A DNA stretch of 64,000 nucleotides from Cupriavidus sp. WGlv3 (GCF_023952475.1 NZ_JALHRX010000021.1:28456-92455); one strand, 5' to 3'. Positions 43,971 through 52,747 are shown, counted from the stretch's first letter. Numbers and translations are program-made. The notes: generated by a model from the sequence alone, not told the origin.

Positions 43971-45365
43971 ATGCGCCCCGCCCCAGCCGTGACCCGCCTG
44001 CCTGACTTCCCGTTCCTGTCGCCCCTGCCGGCCGGCGGTTCGGCGCGCCATGGCCAGGTGACGCTGCGCCGGCTGTTCTGGCTGCGCTGGGCGCTGCTGG
44101 GCGGACAGGCGCTGACCGTGCTGGTGTGCGAGCCGATTGCCGGCATCCGCCTGCCCTACACGCCGCTGCTGGTGGTGCTGGGGCTGCAGGCGCTGTTCAA
44201 CCTGCTCACCGGCCTGCGGCTGCGCCAGCACACGCGGCGCAACAGCGCGCCCGGCGAGGCCGAGCTGATGGGCCAGCTGCTGGTGGACCTGACCGCGCTG
44301 TCGGCGATCCTGTTCTATACCGGCGGCGCTACCAACCCGTTCGTCTCGTTCTACCTGCCGGGGCTGGCCATCGCCGCGGCCATCCTGCCGTGGCGCCAGG
44401 TGATTGTGCTGGCGCTGTACGCGCTGGCCTGCTACACGGTGCTGCTGATCGAATACGTGCCGCTGGACCTGCACAATCCGGACAACGCGGTGACCTACCA
44501 CCTGGCCGGCATGTGGCTGAACTTTGTCGCCAGCGCGGTGATGATTGCGCTGTTCGTGGCGCGCCTGTCGGGCGTGCTGCGCCAGCGCGAAGCGCAGCTG
44601 AACCTGGCGCGCGAGCAGCTGCTGCGCGAAGCGCGCGTCGAAGACCTGAACGGCCAGGCCGCCGCGGTGGCGCATGAAATCGGCACGCCGCTGGCGACGT
44701 TGGCGGTGATTGCCGGCGAGCTGCGCGCCGATGCCTCCGACACGGGCCGCGGCGCCGCCGCCATCAGCGGCTACCTGCCCGACCTGCAGACCATGGAGCA
44801 GCAGCTGGCGCTGTGCCGCTCGACCCTGGCGCGGCTGCGCGAAGACCCGGCCACGCTGGCGCCGCAGCGCATCGACGGCTGGCTGCCGGCGTTTGCCGAA
44901 CGCTGGCAGCTGCGCCATCCCAATGCCAGCCTGCAGGCCGTGGCCACGCCGGGCGCCGGCGCGCAGGCGGTGGAAACCGCGCGCGTGGGCCAGATCCTGA
45001 CCATCCTGCTGGACAACGCCGCGCGCAGCCAGCAGGCCGCCGGGCGCGGCGCGCAGCCGCTGCAGTTGCAGATCGCCATGGCCCCGGGCAATACCGCGCC
45101 GTGGCTGTCGTTCCGTGTCGCCGACCAGGGCGACGGCATTCCCGAAGCGCTGCGCGGCCAGCTCGGCGAAACCCCGGTGGCCAGCCAGCACGGCGGCCAG
45201 GGCATCGGGCTGTACCTGGCGCAAAGCGCCGCCCGGCAGATGGGCGGCGAACTGGCCTGGCATGACCGCCCGGGCGGCGGCACCGTCGCCGAACTGCGCC
45301 TGCCCGCGCTCTCCACGCTTTCCACCTCGGCGGCTGCCGCCGCCACCGTGCCCTCTGCCTTATGA
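43971..45365 (+). CDS. regB: RegB/PrrB-type redox sensor histidine kinase
   Basis: The 464-residue kinase has six N-terminal transmembrane helices. The quinone-binding-type motif FYTGGATNPFVSFYLPGL lies at about 115-132 (the GGxxNPF of RegB). The H-box is AAVAHEIGTPLATL (His235) and the G-box region is VADQGDGIP ... GQGIGLYLAQ. A cysteine at about residue 282 (LALCRSTL) may correspond to the redox-active Cys of RegB. The family responds to electron-transport state and controls respiration, fixation and hydrogenase genes. ATGA overlap with the response regulator. Confidence 0.88.
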   Translation: MRPAPAVTRLPDFPFLSPLPAGGSARHGQVTLRRLFWLRWALLGGQALTVLVCEPIAGIRLPYTPLLVVLGLQALFNLLTGLRLRQHTRRNSAPGEAELMGQLLVDLTALSAILFYTGGATNPFVSFYLPGLAIAAAILPWRQVIVLALYALACYTVLLIEYVPLDLHNPDNAVTYHLAGMWLNFVASAVMIALFVARLSGVLRQREAQLNLAREQLLREARVEDLNGQAAAVAHEIGTPLATLAVIAGELRADASDTGRGAAAISGYLPDLQTMEQQLALCRSTLARLREDPATLAPQRIDGWLPAFAERWQLRHPNASLQAVATPGAGAQAVETARVGQILTILLDNAARSQQAAGRGAQPLQLQIAMAPGNTAPWLSFRVADQGDGIPEALRGQLGETPVASQHGGQGIGLYLAQSAARQMGGELAWHDRPGGGTVAELRLPALSTLSTSAAAAATVPSAL

Positions 45366-45973
45366 CCGAACCCCTCACCCCGGTACCCGAAGCCACCGCA
45401 CCGGCCGGCACGCCCTTCCTGGTGATCGACGACGACGAAGTCTTTGCCGGCACGCTGGCGCGCGCGCTGACGCGCCGCGGCTATGCCGTGGCGGTGGCGC
45501 ACGACGGCCGCACCGCGCTGGCGCTGGCGGCGCGCAGCGACTTTGCCTACGTCACGCTGGACCTTCACCTGGAGCCGCCGCCCGCTGCCGGCAGCACCGC
45601 GCCCGCCGAGTCCGGGCTGCAGCTGGTGGCGCCGCTGCGCCAGGCCCTGCCCGACGCGCGCATCCTGATCCTGACCGGCTACGCCAGCATCGCCACCGCG
45701 GTGGCGGCGGTCAAGCAGGGCGCCGATGAATACCTGGCCAAGCCGGCCAATGTCGATTCGATCCTGACCGCGCTGATGGCGGGCGTGTCGGAAGACGCGG
45801 CGCAGGCCGCGCTGGAAGAACCGGTGCCGCTGTCGGTGGCGCGGCTGGAGTGGGAGCATATCCAGCGCGTGCTGGCCGAGCACGGCGGCAATATCTCAGC
45901 CACCGCGCGGGCGCTGAACATGCACCGGCGCACCTTGCAGCGCAAGCTGGGCAAGCGGCCGGTATCGCGCTGA
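45362..45973 (+). CDS. regA: RegA/PrrA-type response regulator with an insert in the receiver
   Basis: The 203-residue regulator has acidic Asp23-25, phosphoacceptor Asp67 in YVTLDLHLE, Thr105 in ILTGYAS and Lys127 in AKPAN. The C-terminal Fis-type helix-turn-helix is GGNISATARALNMHRRTLQRKLGKR, the RegA/PrrA DNA-binding domain. In place of the short loop after the phosphoacceptor Asp there is an extra Pro/Ala-rich segment (about residues 71-84). Translation is coupled to regB by ATGA overlap. A strong terminator follows. Confidence 0.88.
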   Translation: MTEPLTPVPEATAPAGTPFLVIDDDEVFAGTLARALTRRGYAVAVAHDGRTALALAARSDFAYVTLDLHLEPPPAAGSTAPAESGLQLVAPLRQALPDARILILTGYASIATAVAAVKQGADEYLAKPANVDSILTALMAGVSEDAAQAALEEPVPLSVARLEWEHIQRVLAEHGGNISATARALNMHRRTLQRKLGKRPVSR

Positions 45974-45994
45974 CGGCGCGGAACGGGTCCCCAA

Positions 45995-46028
45995 TGCAAA
46001 AGGCCGCGCACGTGCGCGGCCTTTTGCA
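45995..46028. terminator. Bidirectional terminator after regA
   Basis: A near-perfect hairpin (TGCAAAAGGCCGCGCA and its complement around CG) with A/T runs on both sides serves regA (+) and the small gene converging from the right (-). Confidence 0.85.
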
Positions 46029-46048
46029 TGGCGTGGCATGACGCCGCC

Positions 46049-46342
46049 TTACAGGCGCAACTGGACGTAGTCCCAGTCCAGCCCCTCGGCGCCGTCCGGC
46101 GGAGCGCCGCTGTCGGCAATGCGCATGGCATCGCCGGCATGGCGATCCGCCAGCGTGAACAGCGCGCCCGAATCCAGTGCCAGCGTCGCCGCCGCGGCGG
46201 CGGCCGCGCCGAGCGTGCCGGATTGCGCGGCTTCAGCCGCCGGCATCGCCGGACGGATGCAAAGGAAGGCCGTGGCGGCGGCCAGCGCGGCCAGCAGGCC
46301 GCCCGTGGCGAGCACGACCCGGCGGGTCTTGTAATGGACCAT
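46049..46342 (-). CDS. Small membrane-anchored or secreted hypothetical protein
   Basis: The 97-residue protein starts MVHYKTRRVVLATGGLLAAL, a basic N-terminus and one hydrophobic helix (about 8-28), followed by Ala-rich sequence and an acidic tail (GLDWDYVQLRL). AGGAGA lies 6 bases before the ATG at 46342, which supports translation. No family is recognisable. It may be a signal-anchored or exported peptide. Confidence 0.55.
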   Translation of the reverse strand: MVHYKTRRVVLATGGLLAALAAATAFLCIRPAMPAAEAAQSGTLGAAAAAAATLALDSGALFTLADRHAGDAMRIADSGAPPDGAEGLDWDYVQLRL

Positions 46343-46506
46343 GTGATTTCTCCTGCCAGTGGGTTGAGGGGGATGCGGTGGCTCCCGCACCGGTCAATCG
46401 ACCGTCAAGGTGCGCAAGGGTCGCATCGCCCGGCAACGCCGGCCAGCGGGCTTACCAATGCTTACGAGCCTTACCGGGATGTGGCAGGTGGAAACGCACG
46501 GACATG

Positions 46507-46531
46507 AAAAAGGCGCACCGTGGTGCGCCTT
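46507..46531 (-). terminator. Intrinsic terminator after hslU
   Basis: AAGGCGCACCACGGTGCGCCTT followed by TTTC on the minus strand, 20 bases beyond the hslU stop. Confidence 0.8.
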
Positions 46532-46551
46532 CGTTTGGCCGGCTGCGGGCT

Positions 46552-47883
46552 TTACAGCACGTAGCGCGACAGGTCCTCGTTGCCGGCGAGGTCGCCCAGG
46601 CGTTCCTCGACATACGCCGCGTCGATGGTCACGGTCTCGCCGGACGATTTGCTGGCATGGAACGACAGGTCTTCCAGCAGCCGCTCCATCACCGTATAGA
46701 GCCGGCGCGCGCCGATGTTCTCGACCTTCTCGTTGACCGAGAACGCAATCTCGGCGAGCCGGCGGATACCGTCCGGCGCGAACACCAGGCTGACCTCTTC
46801 GGTATTCAGCAGCGCCTGGTACTGCTTGGTCAGGCTGGCGTCGGTCTGCGTCAGGATGGCCTCGAAGTCCTGCACCGACAGCGATTCCAGTTCCACGCGG
46901 ATCGGGAAACGGCCCTGCAGCTCGGGGATCAGGTCGCTCGGCTTGGACAGGTGGAACGCGCCCGAGGCGATGAACAGGATATGGTCGGTCTTGATCATGC
47001 CGTACTTGGTGTTCACCGTGGTGCCCTCGACCAGCGGCAGCAGATCGCGCTGCACGCCCTGGCGCGACACCTCGCCGCCGCCGATATCGCTGCGGCTGGC
47101 GATCTTGTCGATCTCGTCCAGGAACACGATGCCGTTCTGCTCGACGTTGGCGATGGCCTTGTGCTTGAGCTCCTCGTCGTTGACCAGCTTGGCGGCCTCT
47201 TCGTCGATCAGCAGCTTGAACGCTTCCTTGACCTTCATCTTGCGGCGCGCCTTCTTGCCCTGGCCCAGGCCGGCGAACATCGTGCGGATCTGCTCGGTCA
47301 TGTCTTCCATGCCCGGCGGGCCCATGATGTCCATGCTCGGCATGCCGGCGGAGACCTCGAGCTCGATGTCCTTGTCATCGAGCTGGCCTTCGCGCAGCTT
47401 CTTGCGGAACACTTGGCGGGTGTTGGAATCCTTCTCTTCCGGCTGCGAGAAGCCGATGTCGCGCGGCGGCGGCAGCAGCACGTCGAGCAGCCGGTCTTCG
47501 GCGGCGTCCTCGGCCTTGGTGCGCACCTTCTTCATCTCGGATTCGCGCGTCTGCTTGATCGCCATCTCGGCGAGGTCGCGCACGATGGTGTCGACGTCGC
47601 GGCCGACATAGCCCACCTCGGTGAACTTCGTCGCCTCGATCTTGATGAAGGGCGCGTCGGCCAGCTTGGCCAGGCGCCGTGCGATCTCGGTCTTGCCGAC
47701 ACCGGTCGGCCCGATCATCAGGATGTTCTTCGGGGTGATTTCCTGGCGCAGGGGCTCGGCCACCTGCTGGCGCCGCCAGCGGTTGCGCAGCGCCACCGCC
47801 ACGGCCTTCTTGGCCTTGTTCTGGCCGATGATGTGCTTGTCGAGTTCGGAAACGATTTCCGACGGGGTCATGGTGTGCGACAT
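46552..47883 (-). CDS. hslU: ATP-dependent protease ATPase subunit HslU
   Basis: The 443-residue AAA+ unfoldase has Walker A MIGPTGVGKTEIARRLA, the pore loop KFTEVGYVGRDVD, Walker B VFLDEID and sensor-type IFIASGAFHLSKPSDL, with the C-terminal LSRYVL that docks into HslV. It forms a hexamer that feeds proteins to HslV. It follows hslV by 65 bases, cotranscribed, with a terminator after it. Length and motifs are typical. Confidence 0.97.
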   Translation of the reverse strand: MSHTMTPSEIVSELDKHIIGQNKAKKAVAVALRNRWRRQQVAEPLRQEITPKNILMIGPTGVGKTEIARRLAKLADAPFIKIEATKFTEVGYVGRDVDTIVRDLAEMAIKQTRESEMKKVRTKAEDAAEDRLLDVLLPPPRDIGFSQPEEKDSNTRQVFRKKLREGQLDDKDIELEVSAGMPSMDIMGPPGMEDMTEQIRTMFAGLGQGKKARRKMKVKEAFKLLIDEEAAKLVNDEELKHKAIANVEQNGIVFLDEIDKIASRSDIGGGEVSRQGVQRDLLPLVEGTTVNTKYGMIKTDHILFIASGAFHLSKPSDLIPELQGRFPIRVELESLSVQDFEAILTQTDASLTKQYQALLNTEEVSLVFAPDGIRRLAEIAFSVNEKVENIGARRLYTVMERLLEDLSFHASKSSGETVTIDAAYVEERLGDLAGNEDLSRYVL

Positions 47884-47948
47884 GGTATCCGTTCAGTTGG
47901 GGCGCGGTGCGCGGGGGGCGTACGCCGGCCCCCGCTGGTGCCAGCGGC

Positions 47949-48485
47949 TTATTCCAGCGTCTCGATGACGAAATTGGTGTTGGTATAGATGCAGAGCTCG
48001 CCGGCGATGGTCAGCGCCTTCTCGACCACGTCCTTCGGCGCCATCTCGGTGTTCTCCATCAGCGCCTTGGCCGCCGACTGCGCATAGGCGCCGCCCGAGC
48101 CGATCGCGGCGATGCCGCCTTCGGGATCCAGCACGTCGCCGTTGCCGGTGATGACCAGCGTGGTGTCGCGGTCGGCGGTGATCAGCATGGCCTCCAGCCG
48201 GCGCAGCGCGCGGTCCGAGCGCCAGTCCTTGGCGAGGTCGACCGCGGCGCGCGTCAGGTTGCCCTGGTATTTCTCGAGCTTGGCCTCGAAGCGGTCCAGC
48301 AGCGAGAAGGCGTCGGCGGTGCTGCCGGCAAACCCGACCAGCACCTTGCCGTTGTAGATGCGGCGCACCTTGCGCGCGGTGCCCTTCATCACGATATTGC
48401 CAAGCGTGACCTGACCATCACCGCCCAGCGCGACCTGATTGCCGCGGCGGACGCTGACGATGGTAGTGCCGTGATACTGTTCCAT
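47949..48485 (-). CDS. hslV: ATP-dependent protease subunit HslV
   Basis: The 178-residue peptidase starts MEQYHGTTIVSVRRGNQVAL. The catalytic Thr lies at residue 7 or 8 (GTT), so a short propeptide must be removed, unlike the E. coli protein that begins Met-Thr. The GDGQVTLGNIVMKGTARKVRR segment and GSGGAYAQSAAKAL are normal. First gene of the hslVU operon. A CTTGAAA -35 element of heat-shock sigma factor type is found upstream. Confidence 0.96.
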   Translation of the reverse strand: MEQYHGTTIVSVRRGNQVALGGDGQVTLGNIVMKGTARKVRRIYNGKVLVGFAGSTADAFSLLDRFEAKLEKYQGNLTRAAVDLAKDWRSDRALRRLEAMLITADRDTTLVITGNGDVLDPEGGIAAIGSGGAYAQSAAKALMENTEMAPKDVVEKALTIAGELCIYTNTNFVIETLE

Positions 48486-48513
48486 GGTGGCTTCCGTGAA
48501 TATGTCAGGACCG

Positions 48514-48543
48514 TAGTTGGCGACGCCCCCGCACGGTTTCAAG
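48514..48543 (-). promoter_or_regulatory. Candidate sigma-32 promoter of hslVU
   Basis: On the minus strand, CTTGAAA (48537-48543) matches the heat-shock -35 consensus exactly. After a 15-base spacer comes GCCAACTA (48514-48521), a partial match to CCCCATnT. hslVU is a classical heat-shock operon. Confidence 0.45.
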
Positions 48544-48626
48544 GCCTACAGCGCACCGCGCCGGCGCGGCGGCAGTCTGACCAATATAGGACGCCGGGCA
48601 ACCACCGGTCGCGGCGAGCGGAAAAC

Positions 48627-48655
48627 AAAAAGGGCCATGCGCAACGCATGGCCCT
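48627..48655 (-). terminator. Terminator after the Bug protein gene
   Basis: AGGGCCATGCG and its complement around a TTG loop, followed by TTTTT on the minus strand, 56 bases beyond the stop of the solute-binding protein gene. Confidence 0.85.
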
Positions 48656-48710
48656 TCGGCACAACGCGCCGGCCGGCAGGCCAGCGCGCCGCATGAATCA
48701 CTCCATCGGA

Positions 48711-49697
48711 TCAGTCCGCATAGACGCCGGCCTTCTTGATCACCGGGGTCCACTTGTTGATCTCGGCGCCCAGGAAGGTGCGCAGCGAATCCGGCGTGGC
48801 GCGCTGCGCCGGCACCGCCTCGGCGCCCAGCTCGGCCATCTTGGCGCGGAAGGCCGGGTCGGCCACCGACTTCTGCAACGCCGCCGACAGCTTGTCGATC
48901 ACCGGCTTGGGCGTGCCCTTGGGCGCGTACATGGCGTGCCAGATCTTCACTTCGACACCCGGCAGGCCCTGCTCGGCGGCGGTCGGGATGTCCTTGAAGG
49001 CTTCCACGCGGCGCGACTGCATGGCCGCGTACGGCTTGAGCGCGCCCGCCTTGAGCTGGCCGGCGATATTGGTGGTCTGGTCGCACATCAGGTTGACCTG
49101 GCCACCCAGGATGTCGGTCAGCGCCGGCGCGGTGCCCTTGTACGGCACCGTGGTCAGCTCGGTCTGGATCGCGCTCTGGAACAGCAGCCCGCACAGGTGC
49201 GAGGCCGAACCGATGCCGGCATTGGCCAGCGACAGCTTGCTGGCGTTGGCCTTGATGTACGGCACCAGGTCCTTGAAAGTGTTGGGCGGCAGCGACTTGT
49301 TGCCCACCAGCACCATCGGCACGTCGGCGATCTCGCCGACCATTTCAAAGTCCTTGAGCGGATCGAAGCCCAGGTTGCGGTACAGCGCCGGTGCCGTGGA
49401 CATGCCGATATGGTGGATCAGCACGGTGTGGCCATCGTTCTTGGCCTGGACCACCTTCTTGGCGCCAATGGTGCCGCCGGCACCGCCGAGGTTCTCGATC
49501 ACGATGGTCGCGCCCAGGTGCTTGGACATGATCATGGTCAGTTCGCGCGAGACCTTGTCGGTCGGGCCGCCCGCGGCAAACGGCACCACCGCCGTCACCG
49601 GCTTGCTGCCGGGATATTCCTGGGCGTACGCGCCCGTCGCCACACCCATCGCGCTGACTGCCATAGCGGCCGCGACCATCTTTGCCACTCGTTTCAT
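48711..49697 (-). CDS. Bug/TctC-type periplasmic solute-binding protein
   Basis: The 328-residue protein has a signal peptide (KMVAAAMAVSAMGVATGAYA, cleavage before QEYP) and the Bug fold: PVTAVVPFAAGGPTDKVSREL (ligand-binding loop), IVIENLGGAGGTIGAKKV and DPLKDFEMVGEIADVPMV. Bug proteins bind carboxylated or aromatic solutes for tripartite tricarboxylate transporters; no TctA/TctB is present here, so it is an orphan receptor, as most Bug copies in Burkholderiales are. CAGGAG precedes the ATG at 49697. The 288 bases upstream hold nothing else I recognise. Confidence 0.93.
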   Translation of the reverse strand: MKRVAKMVAAAMAVSAMGVATGAYAQEYPGSKPVTAVVPFAAGGPTDKVSRELTMIMSKHLGATIVIENLGGAGGTIGAKKVVQAKNDGHTVLIHHIGMSTAPALYRNLGFDPLKDFEMVGEIADVPMVLVGNKSLPPNTFKDLVPYIKANASKLSLANAGIGSASHLCGLLFQSAIQTELTTVPYKGTAPALTDILGGQVNLMCDQTTNIAGQLKAGALKPYAAMQSRRVEAFKDIPTAAEQGLPGVEVKIWHAMYAPKGTPKPVIDKLSAALQKSVADPAFRAKMAELGAEAVPAQRATPDSLRTFLGAEINKWTPVIKKAGVYAD

Positions 49698-49985
49698 GCT
49701 CTCTTCTCCTGGTTCCCGGTAATACCCGTCTGCAATGCGTTGCCGCCGGCCCGGCGCCCGCGTGGGCGGGCGCACTGGCGCGCTCTCTGTGGCCGCGCTT
49801 GGACCATGCCGGCTGGCGCCGCTGCCCCGCCGTAAACGGCAAGGGCGGGTCTTCATGTTAACAACAGCAGACAATGGGCAGGTATAGGGGCTAACCCGCC
49901 TGCAATCCGCGGCATATGGCGGGAAAGCGGGAAGAACTGGCAGCAATCGCCCACAAAGTCGGCGTTTCGCGACAGCCGCCGCCCG

Positions 49986-50885
49986 CTAGCGGAAGAAACC
50001 GAGCATTTCCTCAAGCAGCGGTTCAGCGGCTTCCTCCGGGATGTAATGGCCGCAGGGCAGCGCGCGTCCGCTCACGTCGGCGGCCACTTCCTGCCACAGC
50101 GCCAGCGGCTCGAAGCAGCGCGCCACCACGCCGTGCTCGCCCCACAGCACGCGCAGCGGCAGCGCCAGGCGGCGCCCGGCCTCGCGGTCGGCGCGGTCGT
50201 GCTCGAGGTCGATGGTGGCGGCGGCGCGGTAGTCCTCGCACATGGCGTGTACGCGCGCCGGGTCGCGCATCGCCGCGGTGTAGGCGGCCATCGCGTCGGG
50301 GGCGAACGCGGCCAGGCCGGCGTGGCGCAGGCCCATCAGCTTCTGGATGTAGAAATCCGGCTCGGCGTTGATCAGGGTCTCGGGGAACGGCGCCGGCTGG
50401 ATCAGGAAGAACCAGTGCCAGTAGGCGGCGGCAAACGCCATGCTGGTGCGCTCGTACATGGCCAGCGTGGGCGCGATGTCGAGCAGCATGGCGCGGCTGA
50501 CCGCGTCGGGATGGTCCAGGCAGAGGCGGTGCGAGACGCGCGCGCCGCGGTCATGGCCGCACAGCGCAAAGCGCTGGAATCCGAGCGCCGCCATCAGCGC
50601 CACCTGGTCCTGCGCCATGGTGCGCTTGCTGTAGCGCTCGTGGCCGGCATTGCCGGGCGGCGCCGCGCTGCTGCCGTAGCCGCGCAGGTCGGTGGCGATC
50701 ACGGTGAAGTGGTCGGCCAGCGCGGGCGCCACCCGGTGCCAGATCAGATGGCTTTGCGGGTGGCCGTGCAACAGCAGCAGCGGCGGCCCCGAGCCGCCCC
50801 GCACCCCGGCGATCTCGACCTCGCCGACCTGCTGCCGGAACGGTTCGAAATTCGGGAACAGCAGCGCGCTCGCGTCATTCAGCAT
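49986..50885 (-). CDS. Alpha/beta hydrolase of the fluoroacetate-dehalogenase group
   Basis: The 299-residue hydrolase has the nucleophile Asp112 in ALCGHDRGARVSHRL, with the paired Arg113 and Arg116 that bind the carboxylate in fluoroacetate dehalogenase. The halide pocket FAAAYWHWFF (His157, Trp158) and the EDYRAAATID tyrosine are also present, and catalytic His lies in PCGHYIPEE. This is the full fluoroacetate-dehalogenase set; related epoxide hydrolases lack the paired Arg. Activity on fluoroacetate or chloroacetate is an inference; no other dehalogenation gene is adjacent. Confidence 0.82.
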   Translation of the reverse strand: MLNDASALLFPNFEPFRQQVGEVEIAGVRGGSGPPLLLLHGHPQSHLIWHRVAPALADHFTVIATDLRGYGSSAAPPGNAGHERYSKRTMAQDQVALMAALGFQRFALCGHDRGARVSHRLCLDHPDAVSRAMLLDIAPTLAMYERTSMAFAAAYWHWFFLIQPAPFPETLINAEPDFYIQKLMGLRHAGLAAFAPDAMAAYTAAMRDPARVHAMCEDYRAAATIDLEHDRADREAGRRLALPLRVLWGEHGVVARCFEPLALWQEVAADVSGRALPCGHYIPEEAAEPLLEEMLGFFR

Positions 50886-50955
50886 GGGGGTCTCCGCTCA
50901 GGTGGTCCTGTGCCGATCATAGGCGCAATCCGCCGCCCCGGCTGACGCAACTGAA

Positions 50956-50984
50956 TTGCAACAACCGTAGGGCTATGGTTAAAT
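50956..50984 (+). promoter_or_regulatory. Promoter and operator-like palindrome of the Fur-family gene
   Basis: TTGCAA (50956-50961) and TTAAAT (50979-50984) are spaced 17 bases apart. Between them lies AACCGTAGGGCTATGGTT (50963-50980), two 8-base arms with one mismatch. The start point would fall at or beside the ATG at 50991, suggesting a leaderless mRNA and autorepression by the encoded regulator. Confidence 0.5.
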
Positions 50985-50990
50985 CCGGCC

Positions 50991-51512
50991 ATGACCCGTC
51001 CCAGTCCGGACCGGCCGGCCCTGGCGCCGGAACCGGCAAACCCGACCCCGGCGGCCCTGGAGGCCGCCCATGAACGCCTGCGCCGGCTGGGCGCGCGCGT
51101 GACCCAGCCGCGGCTGTGCATCCTGGCCTGCCTGATCGGCAGCGACGAGGCGCTGACCCACCAGGCCGTGATCGACCGGCTACCCGAGGCCGGCGAGACC
51201 ATCGACCGCGTCACCGTCTACCGCGTGCTGGACTGGCTGGTGGACCAGGGCGTGGCGCAGAAGCGCGCCGGCAACGACCGCGTGTTCCGCTTCAGCCTGG
51301 TCGAGCACGAGGCCGCGCGCGCGCAGGAACATCGCCAGCACAGCCATTTCCATTGCACCCGCTGCGACCGCACCTTCTGCCTGGACGATGCCGCCGCCCC
51401 GGCGCAGCCGGCAGCGCCGCGCGTGCCCAGCGGCTTTGCCATCGAACATGTCGAGCTGACCGTGAACGGCGTCTGCGCCGAATGCGGCAAGCGTACGCGC
51501 GCCGCCCACTGA
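50991..51512 (+). CDS. zur: Fur-family regulator, probably Zur
   Basis: The 173-residue protein has a winged-helix N-terminal domain (ARVTQPRLCILACLIGSDEALTHQAVIDRL, DRVTVYRVLDWLVDQGVAQK) and a metal-binding C-terminus: HRQHSHFHCTRCDRTFCLDD (His-rich site plus CxxC) and VCAECGKRT (second CxxC), the structural zinc. Co-location with two COG0523 GTPases, a zinc-finger-depleted DksA and a TonB receptor argues for Zur rather than Fur or PerR. Metal specificity is inferred from context. The promoter seems to place the start point at the ATG. Confidence 0.82.
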   Translation: MTRPSPDRPALAPEPANPTPAALEAAHERLRRLGARVTQPRLCILACLIGSDEALTHQAVIDRLPEAGETIDRVTVYRVLDWLVDQGVAQKRAGNDRVFRFSLVEHEAARAQEHRQHSHFHCTRCDRTFCLDDAAAPAQPAAPRVPSGFAIEHVELTVNGVCAECGKRTRAAH

Positions 51513-51540
51513 CCGGCACTCATTTCCCGGAGAACCAACA

Positions 51541-52620
51541 ATGTCCAAACTGATTCCGGTCACGATCCTGACCGGCTTCCTCGGCAGCGGCAAGACCACC
51601 CTGCTCAAGCGCATCCTGAACGAGCAGCACGGCATGAAGATCGCCGTGATCGAGAACGAGTTCGGCGAAGAGAACATCGACAACGAAATCCTGGTGCAGG
51701 ATGGCCGCGAGCAGATCGTGCAGATGAGCAACGGCTGCATCTGCTGCACCATCCGCGGCGACCTGGTGCAGGCGCTGTCGACGCTGCTGACGCGCCGCGA
51801 CGCCGGCGAGATCGACTTCGACCGCGTGGTGATCGAGACCACCGGCGTGGCCAACCCGGGCCCGGTGGCGCAGACCTTCTTCATGGACGAGGAAATCGCC
51901 TCGCGCTACCTGCTCGACGCGGTGATCACGCTGGTCGATGCCAAGCACGCCCACCTGCAACTGGACCAGCAGGAAGAGGCGCAGCGCCAGGTCGGCTTTG
52001 CCGACGCCATCTTCATCACCAAGTCCGACCTGGTGAGCGAAGGCGACGTGGCCGAGTTGCGCCACCGCCTGCTGCATATGAACCCGCGCGCGCCGATCCG
52101 CCTGGTCAATTTCGGCGAGGCCCCGATCGACACTATCTTCGACCTGCGCGGCTTCAACCTGAACGCCAAGCTCGAGATCGATCCGGAATTCCTGCGCGCC
52201 GAGGACCACGACCACGCGCATGATCACGACCACGAGCACGGCGACCATTGCGGCACCGACTGCGGCCATGATCACGGTCACGACCATGGTCATGCGCATG
52301 ACCACCATCACCACCACAACCACACCGACCGCATCGCGTCGTTCGTGTTCCGCAGCGACAAGCCGTTCCACTACGGCAAGCTGGAAGAATTCCTGTCCGG
52401 CATCCTGGCGGTCTACGGGGAAAAACTGTTGCGCTACAAGGGCGTACTATATATGGAGGGGGTGGACCGCAAAGTGGTGTTCCAGGGCGTTCACCAGCTG
52501 ATGGGCAGCGACATCGGTGCCAAGTGGGAAGACGAGACCCCGGGCACGCGCATGGTGTTCATCGGCGTGGACCTGCCCCGCGACGCCATCCTCAGGGGCT
52601 TGGAGAACTGCCTGGCCTGA
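51541..52620 (+). CDS. COG0523 (CobW/YjiA/ZigA-type) GTPase, putative zinc chaperone
   Basis: The 359-residue G3E GTPase has Walker A LTGFLGSGKTTLLKR, the metal motif NGCICCTIRGDL (CxCC, residues 66-69), the ESTG-type switch VIETTGVANPGP and the NKxD-type TKSDLV. Between the GTPase and C-terminal CobW_C domains lies a His/Asp-rich loop (about residues 220-262) with repeated HDH and DHGH, a likely metal reservoir. It starts 28 bases after the Zur-like gene, so probably cotranscribed. Such proteins are thought to deliver zinc to client enzymes when zinc is scarce. Confidence 0.9.
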   Translation: MSKLIPVTILTGFLGSGKTTLLKRILNEQHGMKIAVIENEFGEENIDNEILVQDGREQIVQMSNGCICCTIRGDLVQALSTLLTRRDAGEIDFDRVVIETTGVANPGPVAQTFFMDEEIASRYLLDAVITLVDAKHAHLQLDQQEEAQRQVGFADAIFITKSDLVSEGDVAELRHRLLHMNPRAPIRLVNFGEAPIDTIFDLRGFNLNAKLEIDPEFLRAEDHDHAHDHDHEHGDHCGTDCGHDHGHDHGHAHDHHHHHNHTDRIASFVFRSDKPFHYGKLEEFLSGILAVYGEKLLRYKGVLYMEGVDRKVVFQGVHQLMGSDIGAKWEDETPGTRMVFIGVDLPRDAILRGLENCLA

Positions 52621-52747
52621 GTGCGCTTGCCGTCTCACGGGCGGCACCCCATCCGACACCGCCGCGCGGCTGCCCCCCGTTCGGGGTACCGGGGAAATAC
52701 CGAAGCGCCAGCCGGTTTTCCCCATATCTCCGAAAAATTTGTTCAAG

